Assembly (NCBI GenBank): GCA_035642095.1
Contig: DASQTB010000004.1
Span: forward strand, 1-31,507
Length of the DNA: 31,507 bases
DNA from: DASQTB01 sp035642095
GTDB lineage: Bacteria > Actinomycetota > UBA4738 > CALAEC01
Reading direction: 5' to 3'
Below the pieces are notes generated by a model that was given only the letters and a program-made list of their open reading frames with translations, was not told the DNA's origin and ran no database searches. Position numbers and translations under genes: made by a program. Below, one piece after another: positions 20,139 to 28,060 of this stretch (positions are counted from its first letter, which is position 1; each line of letters opens with the position of its first letter).

Positions 20139-21680
20139 ATGAAACCCGTTCTCACCGCCGCGGAGACCAGGGCCCTCGACGTCGAGACGGAGGCCCGGGG
20201 GACGAGCGTCGAGACCCTGATGGAACGAGCGGGCCACGCCGTGGCCCGGACCGCAGCGTCCCTGGCCGGGGCGACGTACGGGAGCCGAGCCGTGGTCGTG
20301 TGCGGGAAGGGCAACAACGGCGGGGACGGCCTGGTAGCCGCTCGCTGGCTGACCCGATGGGGCATGGGGGTGGACGTCTTCCTGCTGGCCGAGCCGGGCT
20401 CGGTCGGTGAGCCGGCCTCGACCAACCTCCACGCGCTCACGGCGATGGGTGTTCCCGTTGGCCCGTACTCCCCGGGCCGGGTGGAGCGGGCGCTGAGTCG
20501 GGCCGACGTCGCGGTCGACGCGATCTTCGGCATCGGGTTCCGGGGACGGGCCGAAGGCCGGTACCTCGACGCCATCCGGGTCCTCAACGGGACCGACCGG
20601 ATGATCGCCGTGGTGGCCGTGGATATCCCATCGGGGGTCGAGGGAGACACCGGAGCCGTCCGGGGCCCGGCCGTTATGGCGGACGTGACCGTGACGTTCG
20701 GCGCTCCCAAGGTCGGGGTGGTCCTGTTCCCCGGAGCGGCGCATGCCGGAGTGGTCGACGTGGCCGACATCGGCTTCCCCGGGGACCTCCTCCCGGGCGA
20801 CCTGGAACTGGTGGAGGACCAGGATGCCCGGGACTGGCTCGGCCGGGAGGAGCGATTCGAGACGGACAAACGGGCCGCCGGCGTGGTGCTCGTGCTGGCC
20901 GGGTCGCGGACCATGACGGGGGCGCCCGTGCTCGTGGCCGAGGGAGCCTATCGGGCCGGGGCGGGGCTGGTGACCGTTGCCGTGCCGGAGGGCACCCTCC
21001 CCGTCGTGCAGGCCGGCCTCCGCGAGGCCACCTTCCTCCCGCTGGCCGAGGGGGCGACGGGCTCGGTGGCCGAGGACGCCTGGACGACCCTGGCTTCAAG
21101 GATCCCCTCCTTCGACGCGGTGGCCCTCGGTCCGGGGCTCTCCACGGACCCCGGAACCCAGGCCCTGGTCCGACGGCTGGTCCGGGAGTCACCCCGGCCC
21201 CAGGTCGTCGACGCCGACGCCATCAACGCCTTCGCCGGACGAGCCGGCGAGCTGTCCCATCGGGGGGCGGCGACCGTCCTCACCCCCCACGTCAGGGAGT
21301 TCGGTCGGCTCTTCGGCGTCCCCGTCGAGGACGTCGTGGAGGATCGAGTGGGGCTCGCCCGGAAAGGAGCGGCGGAGACCGGATGCGTCCTGTTGCTGAA
21401 GGGCTCGCGGACGGTAGTCGCCCCGCCCGACGGCCCGACCCGCATCACGGCCACGGGCTCCCCCGTGCTGGCCACGGGCGGCACCGGCGACGTGCTGACC
21501 GGCGCCATCGCCGCCCTCCTGGCTCGCGGCCTTCCTCCTCTCGACGCGGCGGGGGTCGGGGCCCACGTCCACGGCATGGCGGGGCGGATCGCCGGTGAAC
21601 GGACCGGCCAGGGAACGATCGCCGGGGACGTGGCTCGAGCCCTCCCCGAAGCGATCCGGCGGCTCCGGGAGACGCCATGA
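20139..21680 (+). CDS. nnr: Bifunctional NAD(P)HX epimerase / ADP-dependent dehydratase
   Basis: This 513-aa fusion repairs hydrated NADH and NADPH. The N-terminal YjeF_N domain (~1-215) is the epimerase, with MERAGHAVAR, VVVCGKGNNGGDGLVAARWL and the VDAIFGIGFRG and AVDIPSGVEGDTG motifs. The C-terminal ribokinase-like domain (~225-505) is the ADP-dependent dehydratase, with GSRTMTGAPVLVAEGAYRAGAGLVTVAVP, DADAINAF, LTPHVREFGRLF and the nucleotide loop ATGGTGDVLTG. ATG 20139 is 3 nt after acpS. The stop overlaps alr as ATGA. Confidence 0.97.
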   Translation: MKPVLTAAETRALDVETEARGTSVETLMERAGHAVARTAASLAGATYGSRAVVVCGKGNNGGDGLVAARWLTRWGMGVDVFLLAEPGSVGEPASTNLHALTAMGVPVGPYSPGRVERALSRADVAVDAIFGIGFRGRAEGRYLDAIRVLNGTDRMIAVVAVDIPSGVEGDTGAVRGPAVMADVTVTFGAPKVGVVLFPGAAHAGVVDVADIGFPGDLLPGDLELVEDQDARDWLGREERFETDKRAAGVVLVLAGSRTMTGAPVLVAEGAYRAGAGLVTVAVPEGTLPVVQAGLREATFLPLAEGATGSVAEDAWTTLASRIPSFDAVALGPGLSTDPGTQALVRRLVRESPRPQVVDADAINAFAGRAGELSHRGAATVLTPHVREFGRLFGVPVEDVVEDRVGLARKGAAETGCVLLLKGSRTVVAPPDGPTRITATGSPVLATGGTGDVLTGAIAALLARGLPPLDAAGVGAHVHGMAGRIAGERTGQGTIAGDVARALPEAIRRLRETP

Positions 21681-22783
21681 GCGGTTTCCGCCCCACGGTG
21701 GCGGACATCGACCTCACCGCCATCCGCCACAACATCGAGGCGCTCCGGCCGCCTGGTATCGAGCTGATGGCCGTGGTCAAGGCGAACGGATACGGCCACG
21801 GCGACGTTCCGGTGGCCCGGGCGGCGGTGGATGCCGGGGCGACGTGGCTCGGAGTGGCCCTGGTCGAAGAGGGGATCCGTCTTCGGGAGGCCGGGATCGT
21901 GGCACCAATCCTTGTGCTGTCGGAGTTTCCCCCCGACTCCGCCAAGGAGGCGCTGCACGCTGCCTTGACGCCGTCCGTGTACTCCACCGAGGGCGTCGAG
22001 GCGATCGCCGGTGCGGCCGAGGCCCTCGGGGCGACCCCGGAGGTCCACATCAAGGTGGACACCGGAATGCACAGGGTTGGTATCGATCCCACCGAAGCGG
22101 TCGAGTTGGCTCGCTCCATCGGGCGGCGAGGTTTGCTCCTCGGTGGGGTGTGGACCCACCTCGCCCGGGCCGAGGAGCTCCTCGACCCGACCACGGCCGT
22201 ACAGCTCGAACGGTTCCGGGACGTGCTGGGCGAGCTCGAGGCGTCGGGACTGCGACCCCGCTACCGGCACGCGGCGAACTCCGCGGCGGCGATCGGGTGG
22301 CCCGAGTCCCACTTCGATCTGGTGCGGGTCGGGGTCGCCATATACGGCATCTCGCCCGGCCCCGAGCTCGACGGTCGGGTCGATCTCCGGCCGGCCATGT
22401 CCCTTCGATCCACCGTCAGCCATGTCAGGCGACTCGGGGAGGGCGAGGCGGTGTCCTACGGTCACCGGTACCGGCTCGAGCGAGCGTCGACGATCGCCAC
22501 GGTACCCGTCGGGTATGCGGACGGGTATTTCCGCGCGCTATCGACCGCGGGAAGGGTCCTGATCGGGGGACGCCGCTACCCATTGGCCGGGACCATCACC
22601 ATGGACCAGGTCCTGGTCGACTGCGGGGACGACCCGGTGGAGCGAGGTGACCAGGTCGTCCTGTTCGGCCGGCAAGGGGACGAGGAGATCCGGGTCGAGG
22701 AGGTCGCCGCCTGGCTCGGGACGATCGGCTACGAGGTCGTGTGCGCGATCAGCGCCCGGGTCCCTCGAAAGCACCATGGCTGA
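21677..22783 (+). CDS. alr: Alanine racemase
   Basis: Alr (368 aa) makes D-alanine for peptidoglycan with PLP. The PLP-binding Lys35 lies in AVVKANGYGHG, and the opposing catalytic Tyr (about 261) in VSYGHRYRLE. The fold-type III barrel motifs (VHIKVDTGMHRVGID, RHAANSAA and LVRVGVAIYGISPGPE) and the C-terminal GTITMDQVLVDCGDD with VVLFG are complete. ATG 21677 overlaps the nnr stop. The next gene starts 8 nt inside its 3' end. Confidence 0.98.
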   Translation: MSGFRPTVADIDLTAIRHNIEALRPPGIELMAVVKANGYGHGDVPVARAAVDAGATWLGVALVEEGIRLREAGIVAPILVLSEFPPDSAKEALHAALTPSVYSTEGVEAIAGAAEALGATPEVHIKVDTGMHRVGIDPTEAVELARSIGRRGLLLGGVWTHLARAEELLDPTTAVQLERFRDVLGELEASGLRPRYRHAANSAAAIGWPESHFDLVRVGVAIYGISPGPELDGRVDLRPAMSLRSTVSHVRRLGEGEAVSYGHRYRLERASTIATVPVGYADGYFRALSTAGRVLIGGRRYPLAGTITMDQVLVDCGDDPVERGDQVVLFGRQGDEEIRVEEVAAWLGTIGYEVVCAISARVPRKHHG

Positions 22784-23876
22784 GCGCCGCGGCCGGTCGT
22801 CGCCGGCCACCGGTCGCCGCCTCCGCCGGCTGGCCGCCGGCGCCGGAGTGGCCGCGGCTGCGGCCGCGGGAGCGGTGGTGGCCCAGCGGGCCGCGGCCAA
22901 ACGGCTCAGGCAGCGCAGCGATCCCGAGGCCGCCGAGGAGCTCGGCCGGCTTCCCCCGGAGGACCTCGGACCGGTGACGGCGTCCGATGGGACGCGGCTC
23001 CACGTCCGGGCGGCCGGCCCTCGGGACGCCCCGACCCTTCTCTTCCTCCACGGGGTCACCCTCGACCTGACGACGTGGCACTACCAGTGGACCGAGCTCT
23101 CGGATCGGTACCGTTGCGTGCTGTTCGACGCCCGGGCCCACGGTCGTTCGGAACCCTCCCGATCCGGGGATCACTCGCTGGAGGCCATGGCCGACGACCT
23201 GAAGGCGGTGCTGGACGCGGCCGTCCCCCACGGCCCGGTGGTGCTGATCGGACACAGCATGGGCGGCATGGCCATCGTCTCGTTCGCCGAACGACATCCG
23301 GAGGAGCTCGGCGGTCGGGTGGTCGGAGTGGTCCTGGCGGACACCGCTGCCTCGGACATCCTCCGAGAGGTCTTCGGGGGCCTCGGAGCCCGGGTCGGAT
23401 GGGCCATCCGCCGGGTGGGGAACCGGTACACCACCCGGCCGGACCTGGCCGAACGGCTCCAGCGACGGATCCGCCGGTTCGGCGCCGACGTGACGTTCCT
23501 GATCGGCTGGGCCACGAACTTCGGCCCTCGGGCATCGCCGGCGCAGGTCGAGTACGTCACCCGGCTCTCCGCCGGCGCCCCGATCGCGGCGTGGACCCAC
23601 ACCCTGCAGAGCCTGCTGGAGATGGATCTGGGCCACGCCCTCGACCACGTCACCGTGCCGGCGCTGGTCGTGGTGGGCGATCGGGACCTCCTGACGCCCA
23701 AGGCCTCGGCTCGGGCCCTCCGGGCCGCCCTTCCCGACGCCCGGGCCGTGGTGATCACCGCCGCGGGACACCTCTCGATGATGGAGCAGCACCGAGTGTT
23801 CAACGACGTCCTCCGGGACTACCTGGGCCGCACCTTGACCGGACGACGGCGACGCCGGGCCGCCACAGGGGCGTGA
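22776..23876 (+). CDS. Alpha/beta hydrolase with N-terminal membrane or signal segment
   Basis: This 366-aa alpha/beta-hydrolase has an unknown substrate. A basic N-terminus with RRLRRLA (14-20) leads into a 19-residue Ala/Val-rich hydrophobic stretch (~20-38), consistent with a membrane anchor or twin-arginine-like signal. The catalytic domain begins near residue 65, with the oxyanion motif LHGVT (91-95), the nucleophile Ser161 in GHSMGG, an acid in GDRD (Asp302 or Asp304), and His332 in AAGHLS. The C-terminus is a basic run (RRRRR). ATG 22776 overlaps alr by 8 nt. A hydrolase in this slot between alr and the tsa genes is a recurring actinobacterial arrangement, suggesting an envelope-related role, but its function is not established here. 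Confidence 0.9.
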   Translation: MAERRGRSSPATGRRLRRLAAGAGVAAAAAAGAVVAQRAAAKRLRQRSDPEAAEELGRLPPEDLGPVTASDGTRLHVRAAGPRDAPTLLFLHGVTLDLTTWHYQWTELSDRYRCVLFDARAHGRSEPSRSGDHSLEAMADDLKAVLDAAVPHGPVVLIGHSMGGMAIVSFAERHPEELGGRVVGVVLADTAASDILREVFGGLGARVGWAIRRVGNRYTTRPDLAERLQRRIRRFGADVTFLIGWATNFGPRASPAQVEYVTRLSAGAPIAAWTHTLQSLLEMDLGHALDHVTVPALVVVGDRDLLTPKASARALRAALPDARAVVITAAGHLSMMEQHRVFNDVLRDYLGRTLTGRRRRRAATGA

Positions 23877-24721
23877 TCACCCGCGTCGACGGGATCCGGG
23901 TCGGGCACTGGACGGATCCGGTGGGTTTGACTGGCTGCACGGTCGTCCTGGCGCCGCCGGGCACCCTGGGGTCGGGGTCGGTGCGCGGCGGCGCCCCCGG
24001 CACGCGGGAGACGGACCTGCTTCGCCCCGGCATGATGATCGAGGAGGTCCATGCCGTCGTCCTGGCCGGGGGCAGCGCCTACGGCCTGGGTGTCGCGGAC
24101 GGCGTGATGAGGTGGCTCGAGGCTCACGGCGTGGGGTTCGACACTGGGGTGGCTGTCGTCCCGATCGTTCCCGCCGCCGTCGTGTTCGACCTGGCGGTGG
24201 GGGATCCGACGGCCCGGCCCGGTCCGGAGGAGGGCCTCGCCGCCTGCCGGGCCGCCTCCACGGAGGTCGCCGAGGGCCCGGTGGGCGCCGGGACGGGGGC
24301 CACGGTCGGGGCGGACCACGCCCCCGGCGGCGTCGGCACGACCGCCGTCGAGGGAGACGGCGTGGTTGTCGGCGCCCTGGCCGTGGTGAATGCCTTCGGG
24401 GCCGTGGTCGACGACGAGGGACGGCCGATCGCGGGGACGATCCCCGACCCGGCAAGGGCTTCTCGGTGGGCGGGGACGAGCACGGTCCTGGGCGTGGTGG
24501 CCACCGACGCTCGGTGTTCGAAGGAGGAAGCCCGGCGTCTGGCCGAGGCCGCTCACCAAGGCCTTGCCAGGGCCATCGACCCCGCGCATACAATGTGGGA
24601 CGGAGACACCGTCTTCACGCTGGCCACCGGCAGGAGCGAAGCCTCGCAGGCAGAGCTGGAGCGAATGGCGGCGCGAGCCCTGGCTACGGCCATCCGGCGG
24701 GCGGTGAGCCACGGATCATGA
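23873..24721 (+). CDS. P1 (S58, NylC/DmpA-type) family peptidase
   Basis: This 282-aa N-terminal-nucleophile hydrolase family member includes aminopeptidase DmpA and nylon-oligomer hydrolase NylC. The family signature AVVLAGGSAYGLGVADGVMRWLE is at ~61-83. VVATDA and MWDGDT align with NylC so that Thr204 equals the NylC nucleophile Thr267, and Asp243 and Asp245 equal Asp306 and Asp308, with the same 39-residue spacing. Self-cleavage before Thr204 would give chains of about 203 and 79 residues. The usual Lys after GTGATVG is absent (GTGATVGADH), and the next few residues are shortened. GTG 23873 overlaps the hydrolase stop (GTGA), and its end overlaps the UDG gene (ATGA). The substrate is unknown. 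Confidence 0.88.
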   Translation: MITRVDGIRVGHWTDPVGLTGCTVVLAPPGTLGSGSVRGGAPGTRETDLLRPGMMIEEVHAVVLAGGSAYGLGVADGVMRWLEAHGVGFDTGVAVVPIVPAAVVFDLAVGDPTARPGPEEGLAACRAASTEVAEGPVGAGTGATVGADHAPGGVGTTAVEGDGVVVGALAVVNAFGAVVDDEGRPIAGTIPDPARASRWAGTSTVLGVVATDARCSKEEARRLAEAAHQGLARAIDPAHTMWDGDTVFTLATGRSEASQAELERMAARALATAIRRAVSHGS

Positions 24722-25329
24722 CCAGGCTCGACGAACTGGCCAGGGAGGCGATGGCATGCACCCGCTGCCGGCTATCGGCGGGTCGCACCCAGGTCGTCTT
24801 CGCCGACGGCAGCCCGGACGCCGACCTCATGTTCATCGGAGAGGGCCCCGGATATCACGAGGACGTCCAGGGGCTCCCATTCGTGGGCGCCGCCGGGCAG
24901 CTTCTCAACCGCCTCCTGGGAGAGATCGGGCTTCGCCGGGAGGACGTCAGGATCACCAACGTGGTCCTGTGCCGGCCCCCCGGGAACCGGGATCCCATGC
25001 CCGACGAGATCGAGGCCTGCCGGCCGATCCTGACCGAGCACGTCTCGCTGGTCGATCCGAAGGTCGTGTGTACGCTCGGGAACTTCGCCACGCGCGTCAT
25101 CCTGGAACGGCCGGTGGCGATCTCCCGGGTCCGGGGAGAGCGGTATCCGTGGCAGGGCCGCGTGGTGATCCCCACGTTCCATCCGGCGGCGGTGCTGCGA
25201 GGCGGGGGCGACACCTCGAGGACCATGTCCCAGATCCGGCAGGACTTCGCCGTGATCCGGACAACCCTCGACGAGGCCACGTCCGTCGGGGAAGGAGCCT
25301 TGGTCGAGGAGCAGCTCGGTCTGTTCTGA
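24718..25329 (+). CDS. Uracil-DNA glycosylase, family 4 ([4Fe-4S])
   Basis: This 203-aa enzyme excises uracil from DNA. Four cysteines (14, 17, 85, 101) match the iron-sulfur cluster pattern of family 4 enzymes (C-X2-C at the N-terminus; C-X15-C in LCRPPGNRDPMPDEIEAC). The catalytic-site motifs are GEGPGYHEDVQGLPFVGAAGQLL (41-63) and the C-terminal HPAAVLR (155-161); VCTLGNFA is the third family motif. ATG 24718 overlaps the peptidase stop (ATGA). A related DNA polymerase-fused form is excluded by the short length. Its place between a peptidase and tsaE is not one I know from model actinobacteria. Confidence 0.93.
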   Translation: MTRLDELAREAMACTRCRLSAGRTQVVFADGSPDADLMFIGEGPGYHEDVQGLPFVGAAGQLLNRLLGEIGLRREDVRITNVVLCRPPGNRDPMPDEIEACRPILTEHVSLVDPKVVCTLGNFATRVILERPVAISRVRGERYPWQGRVVIPTFHPAAVLRGGGDTSRTMSQIRQDFAVIRTTLDEATSVGEGALVEEQLGLF

Positions 25330-25333
25330 GGGC

Positions 25334-25825
25334 ATGACCCCGGCCATCGACCTCGTGACCCGCGCTCCGGACGAGACCCGCAAGGTGGGCGCCGCGCTGG
25401 CCGAGCTCCTCGTTCCCGGGGACGTTGTCAGCCTGACCGGAGACCTCGGCGCGGGGAAGACCGCCCTGGTCCAGGGAGCGGCCCGGGCCCTGGGCATCGA
25501 GGGCCCCGTCGTGTCGCCGACGTTCGTCCTGGTCCGGGAGTACCGCGGCGAGCTTCCCGTGTACCACCTCGACGTCTATCGGCTCGACCGGATCCAGGAG
25601 GTGCTCGACCTGGGGTTCGAGGACTACCTCGATCCCTCTGGGGTGTTGTTCATCGAGTGGGGCGACGCCATCGATGCGCTCCTTCCGGACGACCATCTCC
25701 GGATCGAGATCCGGGCGGGAGATGATGATGTCCGCGATCTGGCCTTTGTCGGTCGAGGGCCCAGGTGGGTCGGCCGGTGGGAGAGGCTGGAGGGCGTCCT
25801 GGCCCCGTGGAGGACCGGCGCATGA
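25334..25825 (+). CDS. tsaE: tRNA t6A synthesis ATPase TsaE
   Basis: TsaE (163 aa) is the ATPase that recycles the TsaB-TsaD complex making N6-threonylcarbamoyladenosine at tRNA position 37. It has the Walker A GDLGAGKT (36-43), SPTFVLVREY (61-70), the conserved HLDVYRL (78-84) and the FIEWGDAI segment with Glu108. ATG 25334 is 4 nt after the UDG stop. tsaB follows after an 18-nt gap with its own GGAGGT site at 25828-25833. tsaC is not in this window. Confidence 0.97.
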   Translation: MTPAIDLVTRAPDETRKVGAALAELLVPGDVVSLTGDLGAGKTALVQGAARALGIEGPVVSPTFVLVREYRGELPVYHLDVYRLDRIQEVLDLGFEDYLDPSGVLFIEWGDAIDALLPDDHLRIEIRAGDDDVRDLAFVGRGPRWVGRWERLEGVLAPWRTGA

Positions 25826-25843
25826 CCGGAGGTCCTGGATAGC

Positions 25844-26548
25844 GTGCTGGTCCTGGCGATCGAGACCTCGACGCCGCAGACCACCGTGTCGATCGGCACG
25901 GAGCAGGGGATCATCGGCTCCGTCCTCCTGTCGTGGAGCCGAGGGCACTCCGAGATCGTGGTTCCCGCCGTCCATCGCCTGCTCGATTGGACCGACCTCC
26001 GGCTGGACCAGGTCGGGGGAGTGGCGGTCGGGGTCGGCCCCGGCCTGTTCACCGGCCTCCGGGTCGGCGTGTCCACCGCCCGAGCCCTGGCCCAGGTGCT
26101 CCGGGTGCCGGTGGTGGGTATCGGTTCCCTCGACGCGCTGGCGTTCTCGGTCCGACATTCGCGGTGGCGGATCGGCGCCGTCACCGACGGGAAGCGGGGA
26201 GAGGTGTTCTCGGCGTTCTACCGCCCCGTCCCCGCCGGGGTGACCCGGGAGACCGACATCGCCGTCGGCCCTCCGGAGCGGCTGGCCGCCGACCTCGAGG
26301 CATCGGGGGAGGAGCATCTCCTGGTCGGGGGGGGCGCCCTCCTCTACCGGCGGATCCTTGGGGAGGTGGGCACCCCCGTGGAGTTCGCGTCGCTGGCCCG
26401 GGCGTTCCCCCACGCGGAGGCCCTCCTCGAGCTGGCCCTGCCGCGGTTCCATCGGGAGGAGACAGCCCAGCCGCACGAGATCGTTCCGCTCTACGTGAGG
26501 AAATCGGATGCGCAGATCGATTGGACTCGAGCAGGCCGAGTCGCCTGA
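25844..26548 (+). CDS. tsaB: tRNA t6A synthesis protein TsaB
   Basis: TsaB (234 aa) is the non-catalytic ASKHA-fold partner that dimerises with TsaD. It has LVLAIETSTPQTTVSIG, the family motif VGVGPGLFTGLRVGVSTARALAQVL (~64-88), VVGIGSLDAL and DGKRGEVFSAFYRP. GTG 25844 is preceded by GGAGGT at 10 nt spacing. The 3' end overlaps rimI by 41 nt, with rimI in another frame. Confidence 0.95.
   Translation: MLVLAIETSTPQTTVSIGTEQGIIGSVLLSWSRGHSEIVVPAVHRLLDWTDLRLDQVGGVAVGVGPGLFTGLRVGVSTARALAQVLRVPVVGIGSLDALAFSVRHSRWRIGAVTDGKRGEVFSAFYRPVPAGVTRETDIAVGPPERLAADLEASGEEHLLVGGGALLYRRILGEVGTPVEFASLARAFPHAEALLELALPRFHREETAQPHEIVPLYVRKSDAQIDWTRAGRVA
26495..26500 (+). promoter_or_regulatory. Shine-Dalgarno supporting the rimI start inside tsaB
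   Basis: GTGAGG at 26495-26500 lies 7 nt before ATG 26508. This favours that ATG, with a 41-nt overlap of tsaB, over the later in-frame ATG at 26565, which would delete the first beta strand of the GNAT domain. Confidence 0.5.
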
Positions 26549-27059
26549 TATCGAGATCGCCAGGATGCGCCGGCGTCACCTGCGCGGCGTGATGGCGATC
26601 GAGCGACAGGTCTATCCGCGCCCCTGGAGCCCCAGCCTGTTCGTGTCCGAGATGACGGCGGGACGGACCCGATGCTATCTGGTGGCGACCGACGGCCGGA
26701 ACGTCGTCGGGTACGGAGGGCTGATCTCGTACGGCGACGAGGCCCACGTGACCACCATCGCCGTCGACCCGGGCTATCAGCGAATGAAGATCGGCTCCCG
26801 GCTCCTGTACGAGCTGGTCACGGAGGCCCGGGGGATGGGTGCCCAGGCCGTGTCCCTCGAGGTCCGAGTGACGAACTGGGGCGCCCAGCGGCTCTACGGC
26901 CGCTTCGGATTCCGGCCCGTCGGCGTCCGCAAGAACTACTACCAGGAGACCAACGAGGACGCGCTGGTCATGTGGACCGACGATATCCGCACCGCCGAGT
27001 ACGCCCGTCTCCTGGAGCGGCTGATCGCGGAGGTCCCCGAGGGAGTCCGCCCCGAGTGA
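26508..27059 (+). CDS. rimI: Ribosomal protein S18-alanine N-acetyltransferase RimI-like
   Basis: This 183-aa GNAT acetyltransferase sits in the usual rimI slot between tsaB and tsaD. It shows the N-terminal IEIARMRRRHLRGVMAIERQVYPRPWS typical of RimI and the acetyl-CoA segment VTTIAVDPGYQRMKIGSRLL. SLEVRVTNWGAQRLYGRFGFRPVGVRKNYYQETNEDALVMW matches the RimI EVRxxNxxAxxLYxxxGF pattern. In the CoA loop the consensus Q/R-x-x-G-x-G reads Q-R-M-K-I-G, with Lys for the first Gly. RimI acetylates the N-terminus of S18 in E. coli; the target here is inferred. The stop overlaps tsaD as GTGA. Confidence 0.93.
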   Translation: MRRSIGLEQAESPDIEIARMRRRHLRGVMAIERQVYPRPWSPSLFVSEMTAGRTRCYLVATDGRNVVGYGGLISYGDEAHVTTIAVDPGYQRMKIGSRLLYELVTEARGMGAQAVSLEVRVTNWGAQRLYGRFGFRPVGVRKNYYQETNEDALVMWTDDIRTAEYARLLERLIAEVPEGVRPE

Positions 27060-28060
27060 GGGTCCTGGGGATCGAGACCTCCTGCGACGAGACCGCCGTC
27101 GCCGTGGTCGACGATGGCGTGGAGATCCGGTCCAACGTACTGTCGAGCCAGCACGAGATCCACGGCCGGTTCGGCGGCGTCGTCCCGGAGCTGGCCTCCC
27201 GGGCCCACGTCGAACGGCTGACCCCACTCCTCGAGGAGGCACTGGGGATAGCCGGGACGACGTGGCCGGAGCTGGACGCGGTGGCGGTGACCCGGGGCCC
27301 GGGCCTGGTCGGTGCTCTCCTCGTCGGGCTGGCCACGGCCAAGGCCGTGGCCCTGGCCCTGGATGTTCCCATTGTGGGTGTGAACCACCTGGAGGGCCAC
27401 ATCTACGCGAACTTCCTGGAACACGGCCCTCCCAACCCTCCGTACGTGTGCCTGCTGGTCTCGGGGGGCCACACGATGCTGGTGCACATGCCCGAGGAGC
27501 ACCGGTACCGGATCCTCGGCCAGACGCTGGACGACGCCGCGGGGGAGGCCTTCGACAAGATCGCCCGGTTCCTGGGCCTCGGATATCCCGGCGGGCCGAT
27601 CCTGGACCGTCTGGCCCGCAAGGGAAACCCGGAGGCGGTCCGGTTCCCCCGAGCCATGGCCCAGAGCGGGGACTACGACTTCTCGCTGTCCGGGCTGAAG
27701 ACGGCCGTGATCCGTCACATCGGGAAGGAGCGCGAGGCGGGGAGGGACATCTCCGTGGAAGATCTCGCGGCGTCGTTTCAGGAGGCGGTGGTGGACGTCC
27801 AGGTCCAGAAGACCATGGCCGCGGCGGAGGAGACCGGCGTCGACACGGTGCTGCTCGGTGGTGGTGTGGTGGCGAACTCTCGGCTCCGCCAGCGGGCGGC
27901 CGAGGCGGCACAGGGTCGGGGCATCCATCTGCTCCACCCCTCGCCCGAGCTGTGCACCGACAATGGGGCGATGATCGCCTCTGCAGGACACTTCCGACTG
28001 GCCCGGGGCGAGCGGTCCTCGTTCGACATCGTCGCCGAGCCCGGACTGACCCTGTCGTGA
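27056..28060 (+). CDS. tsaD: tRNA N6-adenosine threonylcarbamoyltransferase TsaD
   Basis: TsaD (334 aa) transfers the threonylcarbamoyl group to A37 of tRNAs reading ANN codons. The metal site His111 and His115 is in VNHLEGHIYANF; the nucleotide-binding ASKHA core shows VLGIETSCDETAVAVV, VTRGPGLVGALLVGLATAKA, LLVSGGHTMLV, LGQTLDDAAGEAFDKIAR and the C-terminal LGGGVVANSRLR and CTDNGAMIA. GTG 27056 overlaps the rimI stop (GTGA). The stop overlaps the start of the epimerase gene, again as GTGA. Confidence 0.98.
   Translation: MRVLGIETSCDETAVAVVDDGVEIRSNVLSSQHEIHGRFGGVVPELASRAHVERLTPLLEEALGIAGTTWPELDAVAVTRGPGLVGALLVGLATAKAVALALDVPIVGVNHLEGHIYANFLEHGPPNPPYVCLLVSGGHTMLVHMPEEHRYRILGQTLDDAAGEAFDKIARFLGLGYPGGPILDRLARKGNPEAVRFPRAMAQSGDYDFSLSGLKTAVIRHIGKEREAGRDISVEDLAASFQEAVVDVQVQKTMAAAEETGVDTVLLGGGVVANSRLRQRAAEAAQGRGIHLLHPSPELCTDNGAMIASAGHFRLARGERSSFDIVAEPGLTLS

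Noticed and set aside
22647..22775. Longer N-terminus for the alpha/beta hydrolase, in frame back into alr
   Set aside because: It would overlap alr by about 137 nt with sequence that is only the shadow of alr. ATG 22776 gives a sensible basic-hydrophobic N-terminus.
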